DNA from: Bacillota bacterium
GTDB lineage: Bacteria; Bacillota; Clostridia; Lachnospirales; Lachnospiraceae
DNA length: 64,000 nt
Assembly (NCBI GenBank): GCA_023439505.1
Contig: JAEXNR010000029.1
Span: 62,001 to 126,000 of the forward strand
Reading direction: 5' to 3'
In this document: positions 44,796 to 53,351 of the stretch, in pieces
Layout: every line of letters begins with the position of its first letter
Numbering within the stretch: the first letter of the stretch is position 1
Notes under the pieces: generated by a model
The model's database searches: none
Seen by the model: only the letters and a program-made list of their open reading frames with translations
What the model was told of the DNA's origin: nothing
Translations under genes and position numbers: made by a program

Positions 44796-44866
44796 CTTAT
44801 CTACCTCCTAAGGGATCTCACTGCATGTTAAATCACAAGAAACTACTGTGTTTTTACCGGAATACA

Positions 44867-44908
44867 GGACTGCTGCAAAAAGATGAAACATGCTTTTTGC
44901 AACAGTCC
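44867..44908 (-). other. Intercistronic hairpin after the binding-protein gene
   Basis: Stem GGACTG/CAGTCC plus TGCAAAAA/TTTTTGCA with one mismatch between, 12-base loop, no T tract after it. Typical of 3' stabilisers that raise binding protein over permeases. Confidence 0.55.
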
Positions 44909-44935
44909 TATCTACTCCTATTGCTTATCTGATTT

Positions 44936-46270
44936 TTATTGCTCCTGAGCAATTGCGTCGTTCATCATACTTGCAACATTCTTACAGGCTGCTTCGACAT
45001 CTCCGCCATTGGTGTAAACATCTGTTAAAAGTTCATAAGCTTTGTCTTCCCATACACTGGACTGATTGGTGTACGGTCTGATCTGTGCATAGCTCACCAT
45101 GTCAAGATATGACTTAACATTAAACTGGCTGTATGCACTGGTCCATGCATCTGCTGTTCCGTTAAATGCTGAGATAGCAACACCAAGCTCCGCCTGTTTC
45201 TTTTGTCCTGCTTCATTGCTCAAATATTCGATCCACTTCCAGGATTCATCCGGGTGTTTCGTATTTGCTGCGATACAGTTGCCAAGACCATTAAAGATAG
45301 ATGCTCTTCCGCCATTATTTGCCTTGGGAAGTACTGCGACATCACAGTTATTAACGATGAAGTCATTTGCTGCAAAGCCTGACAGATTCCAGGAACCGAA
45401 GAATGCCATAGCTACCAAACCATTCTGGAAGGCTTCTGCTCTTTCTGCATCGTTGGTGATAGCAGGGGAAATTCCCTCTCTTACAAAGTCAAAGTAATAT
45501 TTCATAGCATCAATTGTCTTGGGATCATCATATCCTGACTTCTTATCCGCTGTAACGATGGTTCCTCCATTCTGGTATACAAAGTTATAAAAACCTTCCT
45601 GACTGTGAAGAGCGGCAAGGAAGCCGTACTGGGTGCCATCACTCTTGGTCAGCTTCTTCGCAGCTGCCTTTAAGTCATCCCAGGTCCAGGTATCATTGGG
45701 ATAAGCCACCCCAGCTTCGTCAAACATGGTCTTATTGTACCATAATCCGATGGTATCATAATCTTTTGGTATCGCATATTGCTTTCCGTTCAGATTATAG
45801 ATCTGATCAAGTCCCTGAGGATAATTCGCCAGATCGATATCCTCTGACTTATTAATGTAATCTGTTAAATCCAAAAGCTGGTCATTGGATTCATAATAAT
45901 ATACGTTATTTGTATGCATCCAGAACGTATCCGGCAGGGATCCCCCTGTGGCAGCTGCTTCCAGCGCAGTCCAGTAATCTGACCAGCCATTCACCTGTAT
46001 GTCAACATGAATACCGGTTTCTGCTTCAAATGAATCAGCGAGCTGCGAAAGCAGTGTTGCCTGATTTGTATCCCATACTCCATATGAAATTGTTACTTTC
46101 TCTTTTGCATCAGAAGCGGCCTCTGTTGCAGCGGGTGCTTGCGTTGCCTTCGGTGCTTCGGTGACTGCTGCGTTACTGTCAGACTCGTTGGAATCGCTTT
46201 TCTTACCACATCCTGCCATGAGTGACATAACCATGAGTACACTCAATAAAATACATAAGACTTTTTTCAT
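44936..46270 (-). CDS. Sugar ABC transporter substrate-binding lipoprotein
   Basis: 444 residues. Lipoprotein signal (MSLMAGC, Cys near residue 21), then a low-complexity Ser/Asn/Ala/Thr/Pro linker (about 24-58) and a type-I solute-binding domain of the MalE/MsmE kind (about 60-444: VTISYGVWDTNQATLLSQLADSFEAETGIHVDI, LPDTFWMHTNN, AFFGSWNLSGF, NTKHPDESWKWIEYLS). It should capture an alpha-galactoside at the cell surface. AGGAGG lies about 10 bases before ATG. First gene of the operon binding protein-permease-permease-GH36. Confidence 0.95.
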   Translation of the reverse strand: MKKVLCILLSVLMVMSLMAGCGKKSDSNESDSNAAVTEAPKATQAPAATEAASDAKEKVTISYGVWDTNQATLLSQLADSFEAETGIHVDIQVNGWSDYWTALEAAATGGSLPDTFWMHTNNVYYYESNDQLLDLTDYINKSEDIDLANYPQGLDQIYNLNGKQYAIPKDYDTIGLWYNKTMFDEAGVAYPNDTWTWDDLKAAAKKLTKSDGTQYGFLAALHSQEGFYNFVYQNGGTIVTADKKSGYDDPKTIDAMKYYFDFVREGISPAITNDAERAEAFQNGLVAMAFFGSWNLSGFAANDFIVNNCDVAVLPKANNGGRASIFNGLGNCIAANTKHPDESWKWIEYLSNEAGQKKQAELGVAISAFNGTADAWTSAYSQFNVKSYLDMVSYAQIRPYTNQSSVWEDKAYELLTDVYTNGGDVEAACKNVASMMNDAIAQEQ

Positions 46271-46406
46271 TAACTTAATTCCTCCTCTTGTTTTTTTGTT
46301 CTTATTGGAACTAAGTAGATATTAACATTAAATGAAGGCGTTATAAATGGAATATTGTTATATTAATATGTGATAATGTGAACTACGATTTTTTATTTGT
46401 GTATAA

Positions 46407-46434
46407 ATTATAAATATCACCTGTTTTGCATCAA
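46407..46434 (-). promoter_or_regulatory. Promoter of the alpha-galactoside operon
   Basis: Minus strand: TTGATG (46429-46434), 16-bp spacer, TATAAT (46407-46412). The leader is about 130 bases and AT-rich, with repeated TTAATAT / AATATT elements that may be AraC sites. Confidence 0.5.
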
Positions 46435-46450
46435 TAAATTATGCATTTAA

Positions 46451-46496
46451 AACAATAAAAGCCCTGTAAACATTCGTTTACAGGGCTTTTATTGTT
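46451..46496 (-). terminator. Intrinsic terminator of the osmolyte importer operon
   Basis: A 21-bp perfect stem (46451-46471 with 46476-46496) around the 4-base loop ATTC; the core is AAAAGCCCTGTAAAC. A/T runs at both ends allow function in both directions. Confidence 0.9.
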
Positions 46497-46528
46497 CAGA
46501 TTACAGGTGGAACGCAGATCAATAGCAA

Positions 46529-48139
46529 TTATTTCACTTCCAACATCCCATTGTCCTCCAGAAAATCTCTGGCAACAGTTTCAGGGTCCATTTGAAGTTC
46601 ATCTACCTTATAGTTTAATTCCATCATTACTTCATCCGTCAGCATATCACCAAGTTCCTCAATAATAGGTGCAATTTCAGGGTACTTCTCTATCATTTCA
46701 CCTCTGATCAATGGAATCGCATAGTAAGGGGGAAAGAAACTTTTATCATCTTTTAAGGAAGCCAAATCAAATTTCTTCAAGAGTCCGTCTGTTGAAAAAG
46801 CATCGATCACATCCGTCTCCTTCTTCATAAGTGCTGTATATCTTGGAGATCCGTCCAGTCCTTTTGTATTCTTGAATTGAAAACGATACATCCGGGTGAT
46901 ACCGGGCAACCCATCTTCACGATTTAAAAACTCTAATGTTGTTCCGGCTCTCAGTTCCGATCCCACCCTGGCAAGATCACTGATTGTCTTAAGATTATAT
47001 TTTTGAGCCGTCTCTCTGGTAACCGCCAGAACATAAGTATTGTTAAATCCCATCTGTTTTAATACTTCGATGTTAAATTGATTCTTAAAGTCTGATTTTA
47101 CCGTCTGGTAAACTTCTTCCATGTCAGAAATCGGAGGATAATTTAACGTATCGCCATAAGCTGTTCCACTGTAGTCAAAATACAAATCAATGTCTTCTGA
47201 TTTCAAAGCTGAGAAGCAAACCTGTGTCCCGCCAAGATTCACTTTACGCTCTACAATAATATCTGTTCTGTCCTCTATCAGATCAGAGAACATATGAACC
47301 AGGATATGCTGCTCCGTAAAGTCTTTACCGGCAATTTTCAGGATATTCTGTCCCTTGTTCAGACTGGAACCCAGAGATCCCGCAAGCATTATCAATATAG
47401 TTACAAAAGAAATTCCAAGAATAAATTTACTGCGCTTGTTCTCCTTCTTCATTGTTTCCTTCGCTTTACCGGTCTTCTGGAGACTGATGGGCGTGACCAG
47501 CCTCTCAATTAATCCCACCAGATAGTCTACAAGCAAAGCCAGGAGGCAGGCAGGTATGGCACCTGCCAGTATCTGATAATTATTTACTGTGCGTATTCCG
47601 GAGAATACCAGAAATCCCAAACCGCCGGCACCGATAAAGGCTGCGATGGTCATCAGTCCGACTGCGGTAACGGCAGATATTCTCACACCTGCCATAATAA
47701 CAGGCAAAGCAAGTGGGATCTGTATCTTCATTAATATCTGAAATTTTGTGAGACCAATTCCGCGTGCCGACTCTATTGTCATCGGACTGATATTTTGAAT
47801 TCCGGTATGGGTATTTTTAATGATCGGAAGAAGGGAATAAATGATTACCATGACAACCGCCGGAAGTGTTCCAATCCCCAATAAAGGAATGGAAAAGCCC
47901 AATAACGCCATACTTGGAATTGCCTGAACTACATTTGCAAATCCTAAAATTGGTTTATTCAGTTTTTTGATGTAGCTGATCAAAATCCCAAGAGGAACAC
48001 CGATCAGTATTGCAAGTCCTACAGAAATTACGGTCAGTCTGATATGCTCTAATAACAGAGACAGAATCTGATCCCTTCTATCCAGTATATACGCAACAAA
48101 ATTCGTAACTTCCAAATAAATAGTTTGAAATAACTTCAT
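46529..48139 (-). CDS. Osmolyte-type ABC importer, permease fused to binding protein (OpuC/BusB/EgtU-like)
   Basis: 536 residues. The permease half (about 1-215) has six helices and the loop ESARGIGLTKFQILMKIQIPLALPVI. A further helix (about 240-258) leads to an OpuAC/ProX-type binding domain (about 262-536: LKIAGKDFTEQHILVHMFSDLIED, VNLGGTQVCFSAL, DLYFDYSGTAYGDTL, VDELQMDPETVARDFLEDNGML). Such fusions import glycine betaine, carnitine or choline; the EgtU subgroup imports ergothioneine. The BusR-type regulator upstream favours an osmolyte. GGAGG lies 9 bases before ATG. Encoded 36 bp after the ATPase. Confidence 0.93.
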   Translation of the reverse strand: MKLFQTIYLEVTNFVAYILDRRDQILSLLLEHIRLTVISVGLAILIGVPLGILISYIKKLNKPILGFANVVQAIPSMALLGFSIPLLGIGTLPAVVMVIIYSLLPIIKNTHTGIQNISPMTIESARGIGLTKFQILMKIQIPLALPVIMAGVRISAVTAVGLMTIAAFIGAGGLGFLVFSGIRTVNNYQILAGAIPACLLALLVDYLVGLIERLVTPISLQKTGKAKETMKKENKRSKFILGISFVTILIMLAGSLGSSLNKGQNILKIAGKDFTEQHILVHMFSDLIEDRTDIIVERKVNLGGTQVCFSALKSEDIDLYFDYSGTAYGDTLNYPPISDMEEVYQTVKSDFKNQFNIEVLKQMGFNNTYVLAVTRETAQKYNLKTISDLARVGSELRAGTTLEFLNREDGLPGITRMYRFQFKNTKGLDGSPRYTALMKKETDVIDAFSTDGLLKKFDLASLKDDKSFFPPYYAIPLIRGEMIEKYPEIAPIIEELGDMLTDEVMMELNYKVDELQMDPETVARDFLEDNGMLEVK

Positions 48140-48175
48140 ATAACATATCCTCCCAATGGTATCTCCTTCCTCAAG

Positions 48176-49309
48176 TTACAGTTCCTCCGTTTCTGTATCA
48201 AGAAACTGCTGACTTAAGGTCGTTACCAAGCTGCTTTTTGTGATTAACCCTTTTAATTTTCTGTTTTCATCCAGAACCGGAATCGCTGACAGCTGCTCTT
48301 CATTGACAATTCGTAAAATATCGATGATCGTATCCTCCTCCGATACACCAATCGGCGTTGTATTCATAATTTCCTGCCCTGCAATGCTGCGATCCTGTTG
48401 TGTCCGGATCTGTTCTGCCTTGATGGTTCCCAGCAGCTTCCCTGTCTTCTCTTCCACTACCATCAAGCTGTCTACCTTCGCTGTCCGCATCTTTTCCACA
48501 CATCTGAGTAAAGTGGTATTAGGATAACATGTAACCGGGGTTTGAATCATAATATCTTTTGCTTTAATAAATTCCGGTGAGGTCCATATTCTGTTCTTTC
48601 CCACAAATTCTGATACAAATTCATTTTTCGGATTTTTCAGAATATGTTCCGGGGTATCATATTGAACAATCTCTCCATCTTTCATAATGCAGATCTTATC
48701 TGATATTTTAATTGCTTCATCCATATCGTGTGTGACGAATATAATCGTCTTCTTAAACTTGGATTGCAGACTGATCAATTCCTCTTGTAAGCTGACTCTG
48801 TTCATCGGATCGAGTGCGGAGAAAGGTTCATCCATCAAAATGATCTCCGGGTTGGTTGCGAAGGCCCTGGCAACGCCTACCCTTTGCTGCTGTCCGCCGC
48901 TAAGTTCCGTTGGAAACCTCCGGATAAATTCCTGTGCATCAAGACCCACCATCTCCAATAGCTCAAAGGTTCTTTTCGTTGTCTCTCCCGGATCCCTTTT
49001 CTCCGCTTTTGGAATGATTTCTATATTTTCCTTAATCGTCAAGTGAGGAAATAATCCGGTCTGCTGAATAACATATCCCATATTTCTACGGAGTTTAATC
49101 ATGTCCTTCTTCTCGATGTCCTCCCCCTCAATATATATTCTGCCAGATGTAGGTCTTATCAGCCGGTTAATCATTTTTAATGTGGTGGTTTTTCCGCAAC
49201 CGCTTTCACCGATAAAAGTCACAAGCTGCCCTCTTTCAATTTCAAAAGATAAATTGTTCAATACGGTTTTATCTTTATACGTCTTCGTTATATTCTCAAA
49301 TCGAATCAT
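48176..49309 (-). CDS. Osmolyte-type ABC importer ATPase with CBS domains (OpuCA/BusA-like)
   Basis: 377 residues. ABC domain (1-235): Walker A GESGCGKTTTL, Q-loop YVIQQTGLFPHLT, signature LSGGQQQRVGVARAF, Walker B IILMDEPFSALD, VTHDMDEA. C-terminal CBS pair (about 250-365: DIMIQTPVTCYPNTTLLRCVEKM; EIMNTTPIGVSEEDTIIDILRIV), the module that senses ionic strength or binds nucleotides in OpuA/OpuC. GGGGA lies 5-6 bases before ATG. First gene behind a perfect promoter embedded in an inverted repeat. Confidence 0.95.
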   Translation of the reverse strand: MIRFENITKTYKDKTVLNNLSFEIERGQLVTFIGESGCGKTTTLKMINRLIRPTSGRIYIEGEDIEKKDMIKLRRNMGYVIQQTGLFPHLTIKENIEIIPKAEKRDPGETTKRTFELLEMVGLDAQEFIRRFPTELSGGQQQRVGVARAFATNPEIILMDEPFSALDPMNRVSLQEELISLQSKFKKTIIFVTHDMDEAIKISDKICIMKDGEIVQYDTPEHILKNPKNEFVSEFVGKNRIWTSPEFIKAKDIMIQTPVTCYPNTTLLRCVEKMRTAKVDSLMVVEEKTGKLLGTIKAEQIRTQQDRSIAGQEIMNTTPIGVSEEDTIIDILRIVNEEQLSAIPVLDENRKLKGLITKSSLVTTLSQQFLDTETEEL

Positions 49310-49330
49310 ATTTTCCCCTTATTCTACTAA

Positions 49331-49381
49331 TTTGACAAAGTGACAACTTTAATTATACATACAAGTTGTCACTTTGTCAAA
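49331..49381 (-). promoter_or_regulatory. Consensus promoter inside a 19-bp inverted repeat (probable BusR operator)
   Basis: Arms TTTGACAAAGTGACAACTT (49331-49349) and its exact complement (49363-49381), 13-bp spacer. On the minus strand TTGACA (49375-49380), 17 bp, TATAAT (49352-49357): both boxes perfect. The -35 lies in one arm and the start site in the other, so a bound repressor would block both. GTGACA and TGTCAC are 21 bp apart. Confidence 0.8.
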
Positions 49382-49530
49382 TAACCCATCCTATGAACAA
49401 ATAAAAATAACCCACCTTTATTTCAAGTTCCCTGGAATACCGCGTCGTTTCCGCAATATCAGATGGAAGCTTTTAAAAAAAGTGAGTTAATTATTCATGA
49501 CAGGGAAAGCAGCTGCCGATTTAGCTTGTT

Positions 49531-50157
49531 TTAAGGATAAAGATACTTCTTTACTCTTTCATCGCAATTTTCATCGCCGATAAAATAAAGGATGTCCTTT
49601 GATAAAAACAATGCGTAGGGACCGGGTGACAGAATTAAATCCTGTTCTCTTCGTATTGCTATAATGGTAGCCATGGTATTATGCCAAAAATTTGATTCTG
49701 AAATCGTCTTGTTTAAAAAGGGGGTTCCCTCTGTGATCTCTACTTCATAAGGTGTAAATGGATTGCTGGACCGAAATCGATCTGTTCTCTCAATCAGTTT
49801 GTTTAAACTGCTGTTAAAAAACTCCAGTTCCCTTGATTGTCGTTCCATACTCTCCTGAATATCTTGTTTTAACTTGTTCACTGTTTGAATATCCTGATAG
49901 TGTCTTATAAATTCATGTGCTTTTTCATAGGATTTTATGGTCACACCGCTTCCGATCTCAGATTCAACAATTCCCAAATCTGTTAAGATACAGATTGCCC
50001 TTCTGGCAGTTTCCGGTGAGACACCGTACTGGCTTGCAATAGATGATCTCGCATAAATTTTATCCCCGATTTGATATTGTTTGTTTGCAATCTTGGATGC
50101 GATGTCAGCTGCAATCTGCTGATATCTGGGCTTAACAATCTTCATTTCTTCAGCCAT
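49531..50157 (-). CDS. busR: GntR-RCK_C regulator, BusR-like c-di-AMP-responsive repressor
   Basis: 208 residues. N-terminal GntR winged helix (about 8-75: RYQQIAADIASKIANKQYQIGDKI, SSIASQYGVSPETARRAICILTDLGIV). A helical coiled-coil linker (about 82-120, QDIQESMERQSRELEFFNSSLNKLIERTDR) precedes an RCK_C/TrkA-C domain (about 130-205: YEVEITEGTPFLNKTISES, TIIAIRREQDLILSPGPYALFLSKDILYFIGD). This exact architecture defines BusR, which represses the glycine-betaine importer when bound to c-di-AMP. It stands directly upstream of an osmolyte-type importer, same strand. GAGGG lies 5 bases before ATG. Confidence 0.88.
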   Translation of the reverse strand: MAEEMKIVKPRYQQIAADIASKIANKQYQIGDKIYARSSIASQYGVSPETARRAICILTDLGIVESEIGSGVTIKSYEKAHEFIRHYQDIQTVNKLKQDIQESMERQSRELEFFNSSLNKLIERTDRFRSSNPFTPYEVEITEGTPFLNKTISESNFWHNTMATIIAIRREQDLILSPGPYALFLSKDILYFIGDENCDERVKKYLYP

Positions 50158-50209
50158 AATTTCCCTCGTTTTCTAATTCTGCTCTTCAACATGATATGAA
50201 TACTATCTT

Positions 50210-50238
50210 ATAATATTTTTGTTTCCCTTTCATGTCAA
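50210..50238 (-). promoter_or_regulatory. Promoter of the BusR-like gene
   Basis: Minus strand: TTGACA (50233-50238), 17-bp spacer, TATTAT (50210-50215). The leader is about 45 bases. Confidence 0.65.
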
Positions 50239-50314
50239 TCAATTTTTAATTCCGGCTGTCCGGTATCTCCATGTCATACCTGTCTTTCGACCACCCGCAA
50301 ACAGTTCATTCCTT

Positions 50315-51427
50315 TTATTCCTGTTCCAGGCTGTATTTCATCTGTTTTACCAGATAATCCATAACAGCTTCCGACCATCCGATAGATCTTGCACGTATGA
50401 TCCCGTCTTTGTCTACCACATAGGCCATAGGTAAGGTACTTGCATGGAATGCCCATTTTACGGACTTCTGATCATCCGTATAGCTATCCATGGACAGCCC
50501 GTGCTCCCTGATATAATTCTTTGCTTCTCTTAGGGAGGAACTGATTTCTATCATATAAAACGCCATCTCCTTCAGAGAATCCTCCTTCATGATTTCCTCC
50601 CAATAAGATAATGCATTTTTTGATACGGGGCAGTCTGTTCCCCATATCACCAGACAATAGTTCCTGCCCTTTAATGTCTCCGAAGAAATCCGGTTTCCCT
50701 CCTGGTCCTGGAAGGTAAACAAGGGTACCTGCTCACTGACTGCAGGTGGTGTCCCTGCTGTCATCATTACATCCTTTTGAAAGGCTGCCTCTCTCTCGTG
50801 ATTAACATAAATGCCTGTAACAATCACTGCTAACATAATCAGATAATAAAGGAAACTTCCTCTCCTGCCTGTTGTCTCCTTTCGTAAATCCGTATGTTTT
50901 CTTAAGATTTGAACAGGATCCATCAGGGCTGCGCGAAGGGCCGGAAGGATTCCGGATAGTCCGGTGAAGATAAATAATCCTGTGCCACAGCCAAGGAACA
51001 ATTGCAGATTGATCCTTGCCTTCAGATTAATTCTATGAAAGGGCAGAAAACCGGCCATCAGGATGCCGATGATTACGCCGAGAGCAGCGGGAATAATGAT
51101 CAGACGAAGCGTATCCATCAGAATAAGGCGTATCACATCTTTCGTGCAGGCGCCAAATGCTTTATGCAGCCCGATCTCATCCCGCATACGATAAACATGG
51201 GTCAACTGGAGTCCCATAATACCAATCGCTGTAACGAGCATGGATAGCAGTGTAAAGGCATTCAACAGATATAGATACTCCAGGGAATCAACGGCAGCCG
51301 TATTTGTCTTCAGCTGATGCAGATACCCCATATTAATTGATAGGGCTAACGTAATCACAGTAAAGGCAACGATCAATTCGGTAAATGAAAACATATCCAG
51401 ACTTATGTTCTTGCGAACTCTGTTCAT
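50315..51427 (-). CDS. FtsX/MacB-type permease fused to an extracytoplasmic thioredoxin-like domain
   Basis: 370 residues. Membrane helices at about 17-34, 52-75, 106-128 and 142-165 form an FtsX core (MRDEIGLHKAFGACTKDVIRL is the coupling motif; ends LPALRAALMDPVQILRK). There is no large MacB periplasmic domain. A fifth helix (about 192-208) leads outward to a TlpA/AhpC-like redoxin domain (about 228-370): PLFTFQDQEGNRISSETLKG, the active site WGTDCPVSK with Cys266 and Ser269 instead of the second Cys, a nearby Cys258, and cis-Pro333 in STLPMAYVVDKDG. I know no described system with this fusion. The start lies 3 bp after the preceding permease gene. Confidence 0.85.
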   Translation of the reverse strand: MNRVRKNISLDMFSFTELIVAFTVITLALSINMGYLHQLKTNTAAVDSLEYLYLLNAFTLLSMLVTAIGIMGLQLTHVYRMRDEIGLHKAFGACTKDVIRLILMDTLRLIIIPAALGVIIGILMAGFLPFHRINLKARINLQLFLGCGTGLFIFTGLSGILPALRAALMDPVQILRKHTDLRKETTGRRGSFLYYLIMLAVIVTGIYVNHEREAAFQKDVMMTAGTPPAVSEQVPLFTFQDQEGNRISSETLKGRNYCLVIWGTDCPVSKNALSYWEEIMKEDSLKEMAFYMIEISSSLREAKNYIREHGLSMDSYTDDQKSVKWAFHASTLPMAYVVDKDGIIRARSIGWSEAVMDYLVKQMKYSLEQE

Positions 51428-51430
51428 GGG

Positions 51431-52573
51431 TTATTCCTCCCTTAATGCCGCCATGGGATCAAGTCCCGCAGCTTTTACGGCAGGTAATATGGAAGTTATC
51501 CAGCCGGTGATAAAGGCCAGCACAATACCTGCAAATACGGTAGTCAGATTAAAGCTTAGAATGAACTGGTTAAAGTAACGATTTACCACAGTATTCACAG
51601 TGGCTGCAATTGCCACTCCAAGGAGTCCACCACTCATGGTGCATACCAGAATTTCCTTTGTGATAAGAATGCCGATATCGCGGGTATTCGCCCCGAGTGC
51701 CATGCGCAGACCTATTTCCCGCTCACGGTCCATAATGGATGCCGTGGCGATATGGATGATATTAAAAGCCGCAATTAGTAATACCAGCATGGACAGAATC
51801 AGGATAAATAAAAATACCTTTATAAAATCCCCTGTGTCATCCAACAATTCCTTCTGAGCAGGCAGTACCTTTAATTCTGATACATCCACTGCCATGCCGG
51901 CGGCTTTCTCTGTCAGAAGTTGAACGATCTCCTTTGCAGAATACTCCTCTTTGTTAAAATCAATCTGGGTAATCAATCCGGATTGCTCGTCTGTTTTCTC
52001 AATATCCCGATAGAGTGTAGTTACCGGTACAAAGACGTCTCCTTCTTTCTCATATACACTGCCCCCATCATTGCCTGATACTACTCCGATGATTTCATAA
52101 GAAGCACCGTTAATCTCAATAGAAGCCGCCGGTTCCTTCCCTAACAGATCGTAGAGACTGCTCCTTAAGACGCACACCTTTCGATATTCCTTCAGATCCT
52201 CCTCCGAAATATATCTTCCCTGCAGCAGCTGCATCTCATGGAGCACCAGATAATTACTTTTTGTTCCAATTAAGGCCTGAACCGGCAGCGGTTCCCCCTG
52301 ATCAGACACGGCAGCACCCCATCCCGGAGCTTTCACATCCGTGCAGAGTTTCTCCGGAAGCATGCTTTGTATCTGTCCGGCATAGTCCAGTCCCATTCCA
52401 TAAGCTGCGGTATGATCCGGCGAACGAACAATTTTATAAATGTCCGACTGTGCTGCCTGATTCTGAAGCACAATCGCCGTCCACACCCTCTGACCTGCCG
52501 AGAATACGGTAATGGCACAGAATACGCCAAATGCGATCCCAATGCTTAGCAAAATTTTATAAAAGCGTTTCAT
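51431..52573 (-). CDS. MacB/FtsX-type ABC permease
   Basis: 380 residues in the normal MacB layout: TM1 (about 8-28), large extracytoplasmic MacB-PCD-like domain (about 30-255), then three helices (about 262-285, 312-335, 345-368) with the coupling motif MDREREIGLRMALGANTRDIGILI and the ending LPAVKAAGLDPMAALREE. ATG 52573 lies 6 bases after AGGAGG and overlaps the ATPase gene by 17 bp. Forms a heterodimer with the following permease-redoxin, presumably driven by the ATPase upstream. Confidence 0.88.
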   Translation of the reverse strand: MKRFYKILLSIGIAFGVFCAITVFSAGQRVWTAIVLQNQAAQSDIYKIVRSPDHTAAYGMGLDYAGQIQSMLPEKLCTDVKAPGWGAAVSDQGEPLPVQALIGTKSNYLVLHEMQLLQGRYISEEDLKEYRKVCVLRSSLYDLLGKEPAASIEINGASYEIIGVVSGNDGGSVYEKEGDVFVPVTTLYRDIEKTDEQSGLITQIDFNKEEYSAKEIVQLLTEKAAGMAVDVSELKVLPAQKELLDDTGDFIKVFLFILILSMLVLLIAAFNIIHIATASIMDREREIGLRMALGANTRDIGILITKEILVCTMSGGLLGVAIAATVNTVVNRYFNQFILSFNLTTVFAGIVLAFITGWITSILPAVKAAGLDPMAALREE

Positions 52574-53351
52574 TCCCATCCTCCTCATCCGGGTCATGGA
52601 ACGGATTGATCAGCCTGCCAATCCTATGATGCTCAGAATCCATGCTTCTCTCTTGCGTTAATTTTCCGTCTTCCAGCCGAAGCATTCGATCGGCATATCC
52701 TGCGATTTTAGGATCATGGGTAATCACAACTACGGTTCTCCCCGATTCCTCCTTTAATTTACGCAGTTCCTTCATAATCTCCTGCCCCGTTACCGAATCC
52801 AGATTACCGGTGGGTTCGTCCGCAAGGATAATCTCCGGATCACAGACCAGCGCACGTGCGATGGCAACTCTTTGCTGCTGCCCTCCGGACAACTGATCCG
52901 GATACCTTTTTTCTATCCCCTTCAGGTCTACGATGTCAAGAACTTCGGCGATCCGCTTCCCCCACTCTGCCTTTGGTATTTCACTGTATCTGAGAGGCAG
53001 GGCGATATTTTCCCCGATATTATGATCAGGCAGAAGATGAAATGCCTGAAATACAAATCCAAAGACGCGGTTACGGATTTTAGCCTTTTCTCTACCGGAT
53101 AAACCTGCCACATTCTCACCCATTAACAGATACTCTCCATGGGTAGGTGTATCAAGGCAGCCTAACAGATTTAATAACGTAGACTTTCCCGATGCCGATG
53201 GCCCCATGATCCCCACAAATTCTCTCTTTGCTATCGTCAGGTCAATCTCCTTGATTGCCTGAACCTGATTGTCTCCTGTCTGATAAATCCGCCCAATCTT
53301 TCGCATACGGATTAATGCATCGTCTGGTTCTGTAAGTAACTTTCCGCCCAT
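52557..53351 (-). CDS. ABC transporter ATPase (MacB/LolD type)
   Basis: 264 residues. Walker A GPSASGKSTLL, Q-loop FQAFHLLPDHN, signature LSGGQQQRVAIARAL, Walker B IILADEPTGNLD, VITHDPK. Its C-terminal ~35 residues extend past the usual end. The ATG at 53351 has GGAGG 10 bases upstream and overlaps the PadR gene by 40 bp; a start at 53306 would shorten the N terminus but has no site. Second gene of a PadR-ATPase-permease-permease/redoxin operon. Confidence 0.93.
   Translation of the reverse strand: MGGKLLTEPDDALIRMRKIGRIYQTGDNQVQAIKEIDLTIAKREFVGIMGPSASGKSTLLNLLGCLDTPTHGEYLLMGENVAGLSGREKAKIRNRVFGFVFQAFHLLPDHNIGENIALPLRYSEIPKAEWGKRIAEVLDIVDLKGIEKRYPDQLSGGQQQRVAIARALVCDPEIILADEPTGNLDSVTGQEIMKELRKLKEESGRTVVVITHDPKIAGYADRMLRLEDGKLTQERSMDSEHHRIGRLINPFHDPDEEDGNETLL

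Noticed and set aside
49382..49530. A terminator between the BusR-like gene and the importer
   Set aside because: Only weak AT-rich complementarity (AAGCTTTT with AAAAAGT) was found; no GC stem, so partial read-through from busR remains possible.
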